A stretch of 64,000 nucleotides of DNA from DASUPK01 sp963800285 (GCA_963800285.1 CAWDAL010000010.1:289186-353185); one strand, 5' to 3'. Shown: positions 1 to 8,490, counted from the stretch's first letter. A program made the numbers and translations. Notes: a model not told the origin generated them from the sequence alone.

Positions 1-198
1 CCCGAGTGCGGCGCGGGCGAGGTCGAGCGCCAGCTTTCGGCGTCCTACGCGCCGCTGCAGCGCCAGATGACGCCGAACCAGCGGCGCCGCAGGGAGGACA
101 AGCGCGGCGTCAACCGCGGCGGCGCCAAGGAGCGGTTCAAACAGCAGCGCGCGGCCGAGAGGCGAGCGGCCGCCAGGCGGAGCGGGGGCCGATCGTGA
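1..198 (+). CDS. C-terminal fragment of an unidentified basic protein (5' partial)
   Basis: Frame 1 is open from the first base to a TGA at 196-198, giving 65 residues of a gene that starts before the window. The tail is strongly basic (RRREDKRGVNRGGAKERF, then an Arg/Ala-rich run to the stop), which suggests nucleic-acid contact or disorder. A lone PECG sits at the left edge. I do not recognise the family. The TGA overlaps the GTG start of the uracil-DNA glycosylase (GTGA), so the two are probably cotranscribed. Confidence 0.5.
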   Translation, partial: PECGAGEVERQLSASYAPLQRQMTPNQRRRREDKRGVNRGGAKERFKQQRAAERRAAARRSGGRS

Positions 199-887
199 GC
201 GACGTCGAGTCGCGGCGCCAGGAGCTGGTCGAGGTCTACAACCAGGCCTCGATCTGCGAGCGCTGTCCCCTCTCCGAGACGCGCAACCGCGTCGTCTTCG
301 GCGCTGGGAACGCCGACGCCGACCTGATCTTCGTCGGCGAGGCCCCCGGCGCCGAGGAGGATCGTCAGGGCCTGCCGTTCGTCGGGCGTGCCGGCGGCTT
401 CCTCAGCGAGCTGCTCGAGGGCATCGGGTTGAACCGAGAGGACGTGTTCATCGCAAATGTCCTCAAGTGCCGCCCGCCCGGGAACCGCGATCCGCAGCCG
501 GAGGAGATCGACTCCTGCCGCCCGTATCTGGAGAAGCAGGTCGAGCTGATCGAGCCGCGCGTGATCGCCACGCTGGGGAACTTCGCGACCAAGCTCCTCA
601 CCGCCAATCCCACCGGCATCACGAAGGTTCGCGGGACGCCGCAGGAGCACCTGATCGGCGGGCGTCACCTTTACCTGCTGCCGCTCTTCCACCCGGCCGC
701 GGGCCTGCGCACGCCGCGAGTCGCCGAGCAGCTCCGTGAGGACTTCAAGCAGATCCCCGACCTGCTGGCCCAGCCGCTGCCGGAGCCGGTAATGCGAGGG
801 GGCTCCGCGGGCGACGCCGAGGAGCCACCCGATTCAGGCCCGGCGCCGGAGCCGGAGCCCGATCAGATGGGCCTGTTCGGCGGCTGA
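195..887 (+). CDS. uracil-DNA glycosylase, family 4 (Fe-S type)
   Basis: A 230-residue enzyme that removes uracil from DNA to start base-excision repair in the cytoplasm. Cluster cysteines are visible as CERC near residues 21-24, KCRPPGNR in the middle and DSC shortly after. The catalytic pocket motif GEAPGAEEDRQGLPFVG lies at about residues 48-64, and the C-terminal FHPAAGLR motif matches the family HPS/HPA loop. The GTG at 195 is chosen because it overlaps the upstream TGA and gives the usual N-terminus; the open frame extends further but only as shadow of the upstream gene. The last 35 residues are acidic and Pro-rich, ending QMGLFGG, probably a disordered tail. The stop overlaps the proposed CTG start of tsaE. 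Confidence 0.93.
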   Translation: MSDVESRRQELVEVYNQASICERCPLSETRNRVVFGAGNADADLIFVGEAPGAEEDRQGLPFVGRAGGFLSELLEGIGLNREDVFIANVLKCRPPGNRDPQPEEIDSCRPYLEKQVELIEPRVIATLGNFATKLLTANPTGITKVRGTPQEHLIGGRHLYLLPLFHPAAGLRTPRVAEQLREDFKQIPDLLAQPLPEPVMRGGSAGDAEEPPDSGPAPEPEPDQMGLFGG

Positions 888-1291
888 CCGAGCGGACCGA
901 CAGCGCTGCTGAGACCGAGGCGGTCGGCGAGCGTCTCGCCGCCGAGCTCGAGCCGGGTGACGTCGTGCTGGTCAGCGGCGACCTCGGCGCGGGCAAGACG
1001 ACCCTGATTCGCGGCGCCTGCCGTGCGCTCGGCGTGAGCGAGGCGGTGACCTCGCCGACCTTCACGATCGGTCACACCTACAGCGGCCGCGTTCCGGTCT
1101 CGCACCTGGATCTCTACCGGCTGGCCGACCTCGGCCAGGAGGACCCGGCGCTCCTCGACGACTACCTGACGCCAGAGGCGGTCGCCTTCATCGAATGGCC
1201 CGGCGCGGCCGAGCCGTGGCTCGAGCGGGTCACGCGGCGGGTGGACCTCCGACACGCCGGAGACGATCAGCGGGAGATAGAGATCTCCTAG
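884..1291 (+). CDS. tsaE: TsaE, tRNA t6A biosynthesis ATPase (probable CTG start)
   Basis: ATPase partner of TsaB and TsaD in making N6-threonylcarbamoyladenosine at A37 of ANN-decoding tRNAs. The P-loop GDLGAGKTT, SPTFTI, HLDLYRL and FIEWP motifs are all in family order. The first ATG/GTG/TTG in frame is the GTG at 965, but that would remove the conserved N-terminal helix. Reading back from it gives TERTDSAAETEAVGERLAAELEPGDVV, exactly the expected N-terminus, and the only plausible initiator is CTG at 884-886, overlapping the udg TGA as CTGA. With it the protein is 135 residues, near the usual 140-160. The CTG start is inference. The stop overlaps the convergent lipoprotein gene by four bases. 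Confidence 0.85.
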   Translation: MTERTDSAAETEAVGERLAAELEPGDVVLVSGDLGAGKTTLIRGACRALGVSEAVTSPTFTIGHTYSGRVPVSHLDLYRLADLGQEDPALLDDYLTPEAVAFIEWPGAAEPWLERVTRRVDLRHAGDDQREIEIS

Positions 1292-1605
1292 TAGCCGTTC
1301 TGGTTCTGGTTCTGGTTCTGATTCTGATCTTGGTTCTGGTTCTGCTGGATCTGCGTCTGCACGCTCTGCACCTGGCTCTGGACGCTCTGTGCCTGCTGCT
1401 GGGCGTTCGTGATCGCGGTGGAGATCTGGCTCTGCACGCTGCTGGCCTGCGACTGAACGCTGTCGATCACGCTGTTGACGTCCTTGTTGCTGTCACTTCC
1501 GCACCCGGCGACCGCGACGCCGGCGCCGACGCCGAATACTGCGATCCCGAGCACTGCGGCGATGGCTGCCGGACGTCGAGTGAACCTGCTGGACTGCTCC
1601 TCCAT
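1288..1605 (-). CDS. small lipoprotein with Gln/Asn repeat tail
   Basis: A 105-residue protein with a basic N-terminus, a hydrophobic stretch (AAVLGIAVFGVGAGVAVAGC) and a lipobox ending VAGC, so probably lipidated and surface-anchored. The mature part is a Gln/Ser-rich heptad-like region (SVQSQ repeated), likely coiled coil, followed by a QNQNQ tail encoded by a hexanucleotide repeat. It lies antisense between tsaE and tsaB and splits an otherwise codirectional block. No family is recognised. The repeat tail suggests a fast-evolving, possibly length-variable protein. Confidence 0.7.
   Translation of the reverse strand: MEEQSSRFTRRPAAIAAVLGIAVFGVGAGVAVAGCGSDSNKDVNSVIDSVQSQASSVQSQISTAITNAQQQAQSVQSQVQSVQTQIQQNQNQDQNQNQNQNQNGY
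1297..1344. repeat. hexanucleotide microsatellite (GTTCTG)n
   Basis: Eight tandem 6-bp units, six exact GTTCTG and two variants (ATTCTG, ATCTTG), encode the Gln-Asn tail of the minus-strand lipoprotein. The unit is a multiple of three, so slippage would change tail length without shifting the frame. Confidence 0.9.
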
Positions 1606-1662
1606 GGTGTGTCTCCTTCTCGCGGGGTCGACGGGCGCCGATCCTCCAGCGGGACTCTATTG

Positions 1663-2364
1663 ATGGTGGTACTCGGATTCGACAGCGCGACGGCCGACGC
1701 CGTGGTCGGCGTGACGGCCGGCGGCCGGGTCGTCCGCGAGACGCGGATCGAACCGGGGCCGGACGGTCGCCCGCGCCACTCCCAGGTGCTCCTCGGGGAG
1801 ATCGAGCGGAGCGTCGAGGAGGCGGGCGGCTGGGAGAGGATCGACCGGATCGCCGTGGGGGTCGGCCCCGGGTCGTTCACCGGCCTGCGAATCGGAATCG
1901 CCACGGCGCGGGCCCTGGCGCAGGCGAGGGAGATCCCGATCGCTCCCGCCGGGTCCCTGGCGGCGCTGGCTCGGGGCATCTCGGAGGTGAGCGAGGGCGC
2001 CCCTGCCCTGCCGGTGATAGACGCCCGCCGAAGCGAGGCCTTTGCGGCCCTGTTCGACGACGGCACCGAGGTGTGGCCTCCGTTCGTGGCGCCGCCGGAC
2101 GGGTTGGCGGATCGCCTGCGGAGCCTGGATTCGGCGCCGCTGGCGGCCGGAGACGGGGCGCTACGATTCGCCGCAGAGCTGGAGGCCGCCGGCGCCATGG
2201 TTGCCCCGCCCTCAGACCCGATCCACCGAGTCGCCGCAAGGCACGTTTGCGCGGTGGGTGAGGCGGCGACCGAGGCGACGCCGGACCAGATCCAACCGCT
2301 GTATCTGAGACCGCCCGATGCAAAGAGATGGCTTGAGCGAGATCGCGGAGTCCCCGGCGGATGA
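1663..2364 (+). CDS. tsaB: TsaB, tRNA t6A biosynthesis scaffold protein
   Basis: A 233-residue ASKHA-fold paralogue of TsaD that forms the TsaBDE complex for threonylcarbamoyl transfer to tRNA. The start MVVLGFDSATADAVV matches the family pattern (ILaiDTSt). GVGPGSFTGLRIGIATARALA at about residues 66-86 is the hallmark motif, and PVIDARRSEAFAALF follows as expected. ATG at 1663 is chosen because it begins the conserved first strand; the frame is open far upstream but over the lipoprotein gene. It overlaps rimI by 47 bases. Confidence 0.93.
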   Translation: MVVLGFDSATADAVVGVTAGGRVVRETRIEPGPDGRPRHSQVLLGEIERSVEEAGGWERIDRIAVGVGPGSFTGLRIGIATARALAQAREIPIAPAGSLAALARGISEVSEGAPALPVIDARRSEAFAALFDDGTEVWPPFVAPPDGLADRLRSLDSAPLAAGDGALRFAAELEAAGAMVAPPSDPIHRVAARHVCAVGEAATEATPDQIQPLYLRPPDAKRWLERDRGVPGG

Positions 2365-2824
2365 GCGGGGCGACCTGAAGCTGCGCCGCCTCGGCTACGG
2401 GGACCTGCCGTCGGTGATCTCGATCGAGCGCCGGTCGTTCCCGACGCCCTGGTCGCTCGCCATGTTCGTCCTGGAGCTCTCGAAGCCGTCCGGGATCTGC
2501 CTCGCCGCGGAGGACGAGGAGGGCCTCGTCGGCTACCTGGTCTGCGCCCGTTACGACGACGTCTGGCACCTGATGAACGTCGCCGTCCATCCCGAGCGCC
2601 GCCGTCGCGGCGTCGCCACCGAGCTGATCGAGCGGCTCTTCGAGGAGGCCGGGGGCGGGTCCAGGTTCACGCTCGAGGTCCGCGTCTCCAACGCCCCGGC
2701 GATCGAGATGTACCGGCGGTTCGGCTTTCGCTCGGCGGGGCGTCGTCGCCGCTACTACCACGACAATGGCGAGGACGCCCTGATCATGTGGCTCGAGGCC
2801 GCCGAGGGCGCGTCGGTCGCTTGA
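2318..2824 (+). CDS. rimI: RimI-like GNAT N-acetyltransferase
   Basis: A 168-residue GNAT-fold acetyltransferase, annotated by family as ribosomal protein bS18-alanine N-acetyltransferase. Visible features are the N-terminal strand LKLRRLGYGDLPSVISIERRSFPTPWS, the acetyl-CoA loop HPERRRRGVATELIERL at about residues 91-107, and the C-terminal NAPAIEMYRRFGF and RRYYHDNGEDALIMW motifs typical of RimI. The start is uncertain: ATG at 2318 or TTG at 2333, both inside the tsaB end. The TGA overlaps the TTG of tsaD (TTGA), so it is translationally coupled in the t6A operon. Confidence 0.9.
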   Translation: MQRDGLSEIAESPADERGDLKLRRLGYGDLPSVISIERRSFPTPWSLAMFVLELSKPSGICLAAEDEEGLVGYLVCARYDDVWHLMNVAVHPERRRRGVATELIERLFEEAGGGSRFTLEVRVSNAPAIEMYRRFGFRSAGRRRRYYHDNGEDALIMWLEAAEGASVA

Positions 2825-3828
2825 TTCTCGCGATCGAGACGTCCTGCGACGACACCTGCGCCGCCGTCGTCGACGGGACGTGGATCCTCTCCAACGTCGT
2901 CTCCTCCCAGGAGGCCTTCCACGAGCGCTACGGAGGGGTCGTCCCGGAGGTCGCTTCGCGGCACCACCTCGAGCTGGTCAACGCCGTCGTGGCTGCTGCG
3001 CTGAATGAGGCCGGGAACAGCCTCGAGGAGGTCGAATCCGTCGCGGTGACCCAGGGCCCCGGGCTGATCGGGGCGCTGCTCGTCGGCCTGAGCTCCGCGA
3101 AGGCTCTGGCGGCCTCGCGTCGCAAGCCGCTCATCCCCGTCGATCATCTGCACGGGCACGTGGCGGCCAATTTCCTCCAGCCCGATCCGCTCGAGCCGCC
3201 CTTCCTCTGCCTGATCGCGAGCGGCGGGCACACGCTGCTCGCCGGCGTCCGGGAGCACGAATCGTTCGAGACCCTCGGCTCCACCGTCGACGACGCCGCC
3301 GGAGAGGCGTTCGACAAGGGAGCCCGCCTCCTCGGGCTCGGCTACCCGGGCGGCCCGGCGATCCAGCGCGCCGCGGAGGACGGCGATCCCGAGGCGTTCG
3401 AGTTTCCCGTCGCGATGAGCGAGCGCGGCCTCGACTTCAGCTTCAGCGGCCTGAAGACCTCGCTCGTCTACCGGGTTCGCGATCTGGGGCCGGAGGAGAC
3501 CGAGCACCGCCGCGCCGACCTCGCCGCCTCCTACCAGCGCGCGATCACCGATCAGCTGGTGAGGAAGCTCGAGCGAGCCGCCCAATCGGGGGATTGGCCG
3601 GCGATCGCGCTCGGCGGCGGCGTGGCCGCGAACGCGGAGCTTCGCGAGCGCACCCAGTCCCTGTGCCAGGAGCTCGGGCTCTGGCTCAAGCTGGTCCCGG
3701 TCTCGCTCTGCACCGACAACGCGGCGATGATCGCCTCCGCCGCTCGCTTCACCGAACCGATCGCATACCCCGACTACCTCGGCTTCGATGCCTTCGCGAC
3801 CGACCGTCGTTCTCTACGGGCGGCCTGA
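2821..3828 (+). CDS. tsaD: TsaD, tRNA N6-adenosine threonylcarbamoyltransferase
   Basis: Transfers the threonylcarbamoyl group from TC-AMP to A37 of tRNA, with TsaB and TsaE. The protein is 335 residues from TTG at 2821 (MILAIETSCDDTCAAVV), which overlaps the rimI stop and matches the family N-terminus exactly. Family motifs include the metal-binding HLHGH near residue 108, IASGGHTLL, EAFDKGARLLGLGYPGGP, FSFSGLKTS, and ALGGGVAANAELR near residue 263. CTDNAAMIA precedes the C-terminal helix. The last 41 bases overlap the glutaredoxin-like gene. Confidence 0.96.
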   Translation: MILAIETSCDDTCAAVVDGTWILSNVVSSQEAFHERYGGVVPEVASRHHLELVNAVVAAALNEAGNSLEEVESVAVTQGPGLIGALLVGLSSAKALAASRRKPLIPVDHLHGHVAANFLQPDPLEPPFLCLIASGGHTLLAGVREHESFETLGSTVDDAAGEAFDKGARLLGLGYPGGPAIQRAAEDGDPEAFEFPVAMSERGLDFSFSGLKTSLVYRVRDLGPEETEHRRADLAASYQRAITDQLVRKLERAAQSGDWPAIALGGGVAANAELRERTQSLCQELGLWLKLVPVSLCTDNAAMIASAARFTEPIAYPDYLGFDAFATDRRSLRAA

Positions 3829-4036
3829 CTGCCACCTCTGCGACGAGGCTCGCGCCGGGCTGGAGCGGCTCGGCCGCGACGGCGTGGCCTTCGAGCTGAC
3901 GGAGATCGACATCGAGTCCGACGATCGGCTGCTGCGCCGCTATCTGGAGCGCATCCCGGTGATCGAGCTCGACGGCGAGATCGTCTCGGAGCTCTTTCTG
4001 GACAGCGACGCACTGCGCTCGAGGCTGCGCGGCTAG
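3788..4036 (+). CDS. glutaredoxin-like protein (DUF836 type)
   Basis: An 82-residue thioredoxin-fold protein. The active-site CHLC (residues 15-18) follows the first strand TVVLYGRPD; RIPVIELDGEIVSE supplies the cis-Pro loop that packs against the active site. Such proteins are presumed dithiol oxidoreductases in the cytoplasm. ATG at 3788 lies inside the tsaD end, in another frame. Rex, a redox sensor, follows 31 bases later, so a redox link is plausible but only inferred. Confidence 0.82.
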   Translation: MPSRPTVVLYGRPDCHLCDEARAGLERLGRDGVAFELTEIDIESDDRLLRRYLERIPVIELDGEIVSELFLDSDALRSRLRG

Positions 4037-4067
4037 GCCGTCGCGCCCGTCTCGATACCGTGTTCGC

Positions 4068-4742
4068 ATGATCGAGGACGTGGCGGCCGAGACCGCTGAG
4101 CAGCGGGCCTCGGAGCTCACGGATGGGGATCGCCTTTCCCTGGGGGTCGCGGCGCGGCTCTCCCGCTACCTCCAGGTGCTGACCCAGGCGCGGAAGATGG
4201 GCAAGGACACGATCTCCTCCCAGGAGCTCTCGGACTACACCCACATCAACTCGACTCAGATTCGCCGCGACCTCTCGGGCTTCGGCAAGTTCGGGAAGCG
4301 GGGGGTCGGATACAACGTCGAATCGCTGGTCTCGGAGATCCGCAAGATCCTGCGGACGGCCGGCCAGCACAACATCGCGCTGTTCGGCGCCGGCCATCTG
4401 GGGCAGGCGATCGCGAGCTCGGACATCTTCGCCGACCACGGCTTCCGGATCGTGGCGATGTTCGACGTCGATCCCGCCGTGATCGGCCGGCGCGTGGGCG
4501 GCCTCGAGGTGCGCTCCTTCGGCGACATCGACGCCGTGGTCGAGGGGGAGCAGGTGGTCGTCGGGGTGCTGGCCGTGCCGGCGGACGCCGCTCAGGAGGT
4601 CGCCGACCGCCTCGTCAAGGCCGGCGTGAAGATCATCTTCAACTACTCCGAGCGCCTCCTGCAGGTGCCTCCCGACGTCACCGTGCACACCTCCAGTCCC
4701 GCCGTCGACCTGCTCTACGCCCTCTACTTCTATTTGACCTAG
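4068..4742 (+). CDS. rex: Rex, NADH/NAD+-sensing transcriptional repressor
   Basis: A 224-residue repressor that leaves DNA when the NADH/NAD+ ratio rises, controlling respiratory and fermentative genes. The N-terminal winged helix (AARLSRYLQVLTQ, ISSQELSDYTHINSTQIRRDLSGFGKFGKRGVGY) carries the recognition helix, and a Rossmann domain begins IALFGAGHLGQAI at about residue 103, with GAGHLG as the dinucleotide loop. The C-terminal FNYSERLLQVP and SPAVDLLYALYFYL match the domain-swapped helix. An unannotated 31-bp gap separates it from the glutaredoxin-like gene. Confidence 0.96.
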   Translation: MIEDVAAETAEQRASELTDGDRLSLGVAARLSRYLQVLTQARKMGKDTISSQELSDYTHINSTQIRRDLSGFGKFGKRGVGYNVESLVSEIRKILRTAGQHNIALFGAGHLGQAIASSDIFADHGFRIVAMFDVDPAVIGRRVGGLEVRSFGDIDAVVEGEQVVVGVLAVPADAAQEVADRLVKAGVKIIFNYSERLLQVPPDVTVHTSSPAVDLLYALYFYLT

Positions 4743-4753
4743 CCAGGCTGACG

Positions 4754-5935
4754 GTGACGACCGATCCTGAGCCAAATCACGACGGGCTTGACCTCGACGC
4801 CGTCCGGGAGACGTTCGAGGCCGCGACCGATTTCAGTGTGGGGATCGAGGAGGAGTTCGCGATCCTCGATCCCGCAGTGCTCGACCTCGAGCACCGCTTC
4901 CAGGAGATGCAGGCTGCCTGCCTGCGCGACGAGGAGCTCGCTCCCGCCGTCAAGGGGGAGCTCATCGACACCGAGATCGAGATCCGCTCCGGCCGGGGCG
5001 AGACCTTCGCCGACGCCGCAGAGCGCCAACGGGCGAGGCGGGCACGGCTGTTCGGCATCGCGGACGAAATGGGCCTCGCGCTGGCCGCGATGGGGACCCA
5101 TCCGTGGGCCAACTACCTCGACCAGCACATCATCCAGACCGAGCACTACCGCAGGCTGGAGGGCGATCTGCGCTGGGTTGCCCAGCGGAACAACACCTGG
5201 AGCCTGCACGTGCACGTCGGGGTTCGGGGGCCCGACCGGGCGGTCGCCGTCTCCGACCGGATGCGCGAGCTGCTGCCGCCGCTGCTCGCCCTCTCGGCCA
5301 ACTCACCCTTCCTCGACCACCGTGAGACCGGGCTGCATTCCGTGCGCACCGAGATCTTCACTCGGACGTTCCCGCGCTGCGGGGTCCATGAGCCCTTCGG
5401 CGACTGGGCGACCTACGCGGACTTCGTTCAGCTGCTGGAGGACACGAATTCCATCGTCGAGGCGACCCAGCTCTGGTGGAGCGTGCGCCCGCATCACTCG
5501 TTCGGCACGATCGAGGTCCGCATCTGCGACGCGCAGACCAGCGGCGACGAGTCGTTCAACCTGGCGGCGCTGATCACCGCCTGCGTCGCGCAGGCCGCGA
5601 TCGACCTTGACGAGGGCGCATCGCCCGAGCCGCTGCGCCAGCGTGAGATTGAGGAGAACCTCTGGCGGGCAATTCGCTACGGAATGGACGGCGAGATGAT
5701 CGACTTCCGCGAGCGGCGGGTGGTGCCGACCAGGGCCGTGCTCGAGAGCATGGTCGCGTGGACGGAGCCGGCACGGACGACGCTCGGACTCGACGTCGAC
5801 CTGCCGGAGCGGAACGGCGCCCAGCGGGCCTGCGCGCGGTTCGCCGAGGGCGCGCCCATCGAGGAGATCTATCGTCGCTCCGTCGACGAGACCCGGAAAA
5901 CCTACGCACCGGAGGGAGCCGTCAGTGGAAGGTGA
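4754..5935 (+). CDS. carboxylate-amine ligase / glutamate-cysteine ligase family 2 (GCS2)
   Basis: A 393-residue GCS2-family enzyme starting at GTG 4754. FSVGIEEEFAILDP (residues 27-40) is the conserved ATP/metal-binding start of this fold; WSLHVHVGV, HHSFGTIEVRICDAQTS and RAIRYGMDGEMIDF follow in the family order. Members ligate glutamate to cysteine or a related amine; in actinobacteria the true substrate (glutathione-like, ergothioneine precursor or unknown) cannot be read from sequence. It overlaps the next small gene by 11 bases and lies 11 bases after rex, fitting a thiol/redox theme. Confidence 0.88.
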   Translation: MTTDPEPNHDGLDLDAVRETFEAATDFSVGIEEEFAILDPAVLDLEHRFQEMQAACLRDEELAPAVKGELIDTEIEIRSGRGETFADAAERQRARRARLFGIADEMGLALAAMGTHPWANYLDQHIIQTEHYRRLEGDLRWVAQRNNTWSLHVHVGVRGPDRAVAVSDRMRELLPPLLALSANSPFLDHRETGLHSVRTEIFTRTFPRCGVHEPFGDWATYADFVQLLEDTNSIVEATQLWWSVRPHHSFGTIEVRICDAQTSGDESFNLAALITACVAQAAIDLDEGASPEPLRQREIEENLWRAIRYGMDGEMIDFRERRVVPTRAVLESMVAWTEPARTTLGLDVDLPERNGAQRACARFAEGAPIEEIYRRSVDETRKTYAPEGAVSGR

Positions 5936-6326
5936 AGAACAGCAGCAGCCGGGTGGTGGGGCCGAGCAGCCCTCCGAGGAGGAGATGCGCGCCCAGCTCG
6001 AGGAGGAGATCCGGAAGGTCCGGGTCGAGGACGTCGTGCTGCAGAGCGTCGTGAGCATCCTCAACCTCTCCGCCAGGCGGATCGCGAAGGACGACGAGCG
6101 CGATCTGGAGCAGGCCAAGGTCGGGATCGACGCGGCTCGGGCGCTGGTTGACCTGGTCAAGCCGGACGCGCAGCCGCAGCTCCGCCAGGCGATCTCCGAG
6201 CTGCAGGTGCTCTACGCCAAGCACGCCGGGGAGGGCGGCGGCGAGGGCGGCGAGGAGCCGAGCGGGGGCGATTCGCCTCCGGAGCGCCCGAAGGGCGACT
6301 CCGGCCTCTGGACCCCGGGCCAATAG
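5925..6326 (+). CDS. hypothetical acidic protein
   Basis: 133 residues from GTG 5925. The N-terminus and C-terminus are Gln/Glu/Gly-rich and look disordered; a central helical part (RVEDVVLQSVVSILNLSARRI to RQAISELQVLYAKH) is the only likely folded unit. No signal peptide or membrane segment. The layout, disordered acidic ends around one helical hairpin, recalls small DUF1844-like proteins, but the match is weak. It overlaps the GCS2 gene and precedes hppA by 79 bases. Confidence 0.6.
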   Translation: MEGEEQQQPGGGAEQPSEEEMRAQLEEEIRKVRVEDVVLQSVVSILNLSARRIAKDDERDLEQAKVGIDAARALVDLVKPDAQPQLRQAISELQVLYAKHAGEGGGEGGEEPSGGDSPPERPKGDSGLWTPGQ

Positions 6327-6405
6327 CTCGGACGCGAAGCGGAGCACCCGGCGTAACAAGTACACTGCCGCGCCGCTTTTTACGAACCCAACGCAGGAGC
6401 CTTCC

Positions 6406-8490
6406 TTGACTAAGTTTTGGACCGATTACGGAGTCGTCGTCGCGCTCGGTTGCGCGGCCGCGGCGGTTGTGTACGGACTGCTGGTCACCCAGCGACTGCT
6501 CGCCAAATCGCCTGGTAATGACCGCATGCAGGAGATCTCGGGCGCGGTCCAGGAGGGCGCCAGCGCCTACCTGAAGCGCCAGTACATGATCATCGCCGGG
6601 GTCGGCGTGATCGTCGCGATCCTCCTGATCCCCCTCCAGAACGTGGAGACGGCGATCGGCTTCGTGATCGGCGGCTTGCTCTCGGGGTCCGCCGGGTTCA
6701 TCGGCATGAACCTCTCGGTTCGGGCCAACGCCAGGGTCGCCGAGGCGGCCCGAGGCGGGATTCCGCCGGCTCTCGACATCGCCTTCAAGGGCGGCTCGGT
6801 CACGGGCCTGCTGGTCGTGGGGCTCGCGCTCCTGGGAGTGGCCGGCTACTTCGGCGCCCTGCTGATCTTCACCGACCTCTCCGACAAGGATGCCGTCGAC
6901 GCGCTCGTCGGGCTCGGCTTCGGCGGCTCGCTGATCTCGGTCTTTGCGCGACTCGGCGGCGGCATCTTCACCAAGGCGGCCGACGTCGGCGCGGACCTGG
7001 TCGGGAAGATCGAGGCGGGAATCCCGGAGGACGACCCGCGCAACCCGGCCGTGATCGCTGACAACGTCGGCGACAACGTCGGCGACTGCGCCGGCATGGC
7101 CGCGGACCTCTTCGAGACCTATGCCGTGACGGCCGTCGCGGTGATGCTGCTCGGCGTGATCACCTTCACCGGATTCACCCGCGAGGTCGCGATCTATCCG
7201 CTCGCGATCGGCGCCGTGGCGATCATCGCGTCGATCATCGGCGCGCTCTCGGTGCGCACCCGCAGCGGGAACGTCGAGGCCGCGCTCTACCGCGGGCTCG
7301 CCGTCTCGGCGGTGCTCTCCGCCGCCGCGTTCTACCCGATCACCAAGTGGCTGATGGACGATCCGCTCGGCGGCGGATCGCTCGGCAACACCACCGTCAC
7401 CGACCTGTGGCTCTGCGGCCTGATCGGCGTCGGCGTCACCGCTCTTCTCTTCGTCCTCACCGACTACTACACGTCGACCCGCTTCCGGCCCGTGCGGACC
7501 ATCTCCAGGGCCTCGGAGACGGGTCACGCGACCAACATCATCCAGGGCCTGGCGCAGGGCCTGCAGTCGACCGCCCTGCCCGTGCTGGTGATCGCCATCG
7601 CGATCCTCGGCTCCTGGAAGCTGGCGGGCGGCGGCACCGCCGGCATCTACGGCATCGGCGTCGCGGTGATGGCGCAGCTCTCGCTGACCGGCCTGATCGT
7701 CGCGCTGGACGCGTTCGGCCCGATCACCGACAACGCGGGCGGGATCGCGGAGATGGCCGACCTGCCCCAGGACGTGCGCGACATCACCGATCCGCTCGAC
7801 GCTGTCGGGAACACGACAAAGGCGGTCACCAAGGGCTATGCGATCGGCTCGGCCGCGCTCGCCGCGCTGGTGCTCTTCGACGCCTTCACCCACGAGCTCC
7901 AGACGGAGGCGGGTGGCCATGCGCTGAGCTTCCAGATCTCCGATCCGCCCGTGCTGATCGGCCTGCTGATCGGCGGGATCATGGTCTACCTGTTCGCGTC
8001 GCTCGCGATCGAGGCGGTGGGGCGCGCCGGCGGCCAGGTGGTCGAGGAGGTTCGCCGTCAGTTCCGCGAGAAGCCGGGGATCATGAAGGGCACCGAAAAG
8101 CCCGAGTACGGGCACGCGGTGGCGCTGGTCACCGCCGCGGCCCAGAGGGAGATGATCCTGCCCTCGCTGATCCCGATCGTGGTGACTCTGATCGTCGGGC
8201 TGATCTCCTACCAGGCCCTCGGCGGGTTGCTGATCGGCGTGATCGTCGTCGGCATCTTCATGGCGATCTCGATGACCGCCGGGGGCGGTGCTTGGGACAA
8301 CGCCAAGAAGCTGATCGAGGACGGGGAGTTCGGCGGCAAGGGGTCCGAGGCCCATGCGGCCGCGGTCACCGGCGACACGGTGGGAGATCCCTACAAGGAC
8401 ACCGCCGGTCCAGCGATCAACCCGATGATCAAGGTGGCGAACATCGTGGCCATCCTGATCATCCCGATCATCGGGGGCCTGCCCGGCTGA
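6406..8490 (+). CDS. hppA: membrane-bound proton-translocating pyrophosphatase
   Basis: Couples hydrolysis of cytoplasmic pyrophosphate to ion pumping across the membrane. 694 residues from TTG 6406, preceded by a good ribosome site (CAGGAG at 6393). About 16 hydrophobic segments are apparent. Substrate-site motifs DVGADLVGKIEAGIPEDDPRNP and DNVGDNVGDCAGMAADLFE are intact, as are the C-terminal WDNAKK and GDTVGDPYKDTAGPA. The K+ switch position reads GNTTKAVTKGYAIGSAAL; Lys after GNTT is the K+-independent, H+-pumping signature by family knowledge. The frame is open upstream to 6148, but that part is shadow of the acidic protein gene. Confidence 0.96.
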   Translation: MTKFWTDYGVVVALGCAAAAVVYGLLVTQRLLAKSPGNDRMQEISGAVQEGASAYLKRQYMIIAGVGVIVAILLIPLQNVETAIGFVIGGLLSGSAGFIGMNLSVRANARVAEAARGGIPPALDIAFKGGSVTGLLVVGLALLGVAGYFGALLIFTDLSDKDAVDALVGLGFGGSLISVFARLGGGIFTKAADVGADLVGKIEAGIPEDDPRNPAVIADNVGDNVGDCAGMAADLFETYAVTAVAVMLLGVITFTGFTREVAIYPLAIGAVAIIASIIGALSVRTRSGNVEAALYRGLAVSAVLSAAAFYPITKWLMDDPLGGGSLGNTTVTDLWLCGLIGVGVTALLFVLTDYYTSTRFRPVRTISRASETGHATNIIQGLAQGLQSTALPVLVIAIAILGSWKLAGGGTAGIYGIGVAVMAQLSLTGLIVALDAFGPITDNAGGIAEMADLPQDVRDITDPLDAVGNTTKAVTKGYAIGSAALAALVLFDAFTHELQTEAGGHALSFQISDPPVLIGLLIGGIMVYLFASLAIEAVGRAGGQVVEEVRRQFREKPGIMKGTEKPEYGHAVALVTAAAQREMILPSLIPIVVTLIVGLISYQALGGLLIGVIVVGIFMAISMTAGGGAWDNAKKLIEDGEFGGKGSEAHAAAVTGDTVGDPYKDTAGPAINPMIKVANIVAILIIPIIGGLPG

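Noticed and set aside
1195..1662. Upstream extension of the tsaB frame
   Set aside because: The extra 156 residues are Leu/Val repeats produced by the lipoprotein microsatellite in another frame. The family start is at 1663.
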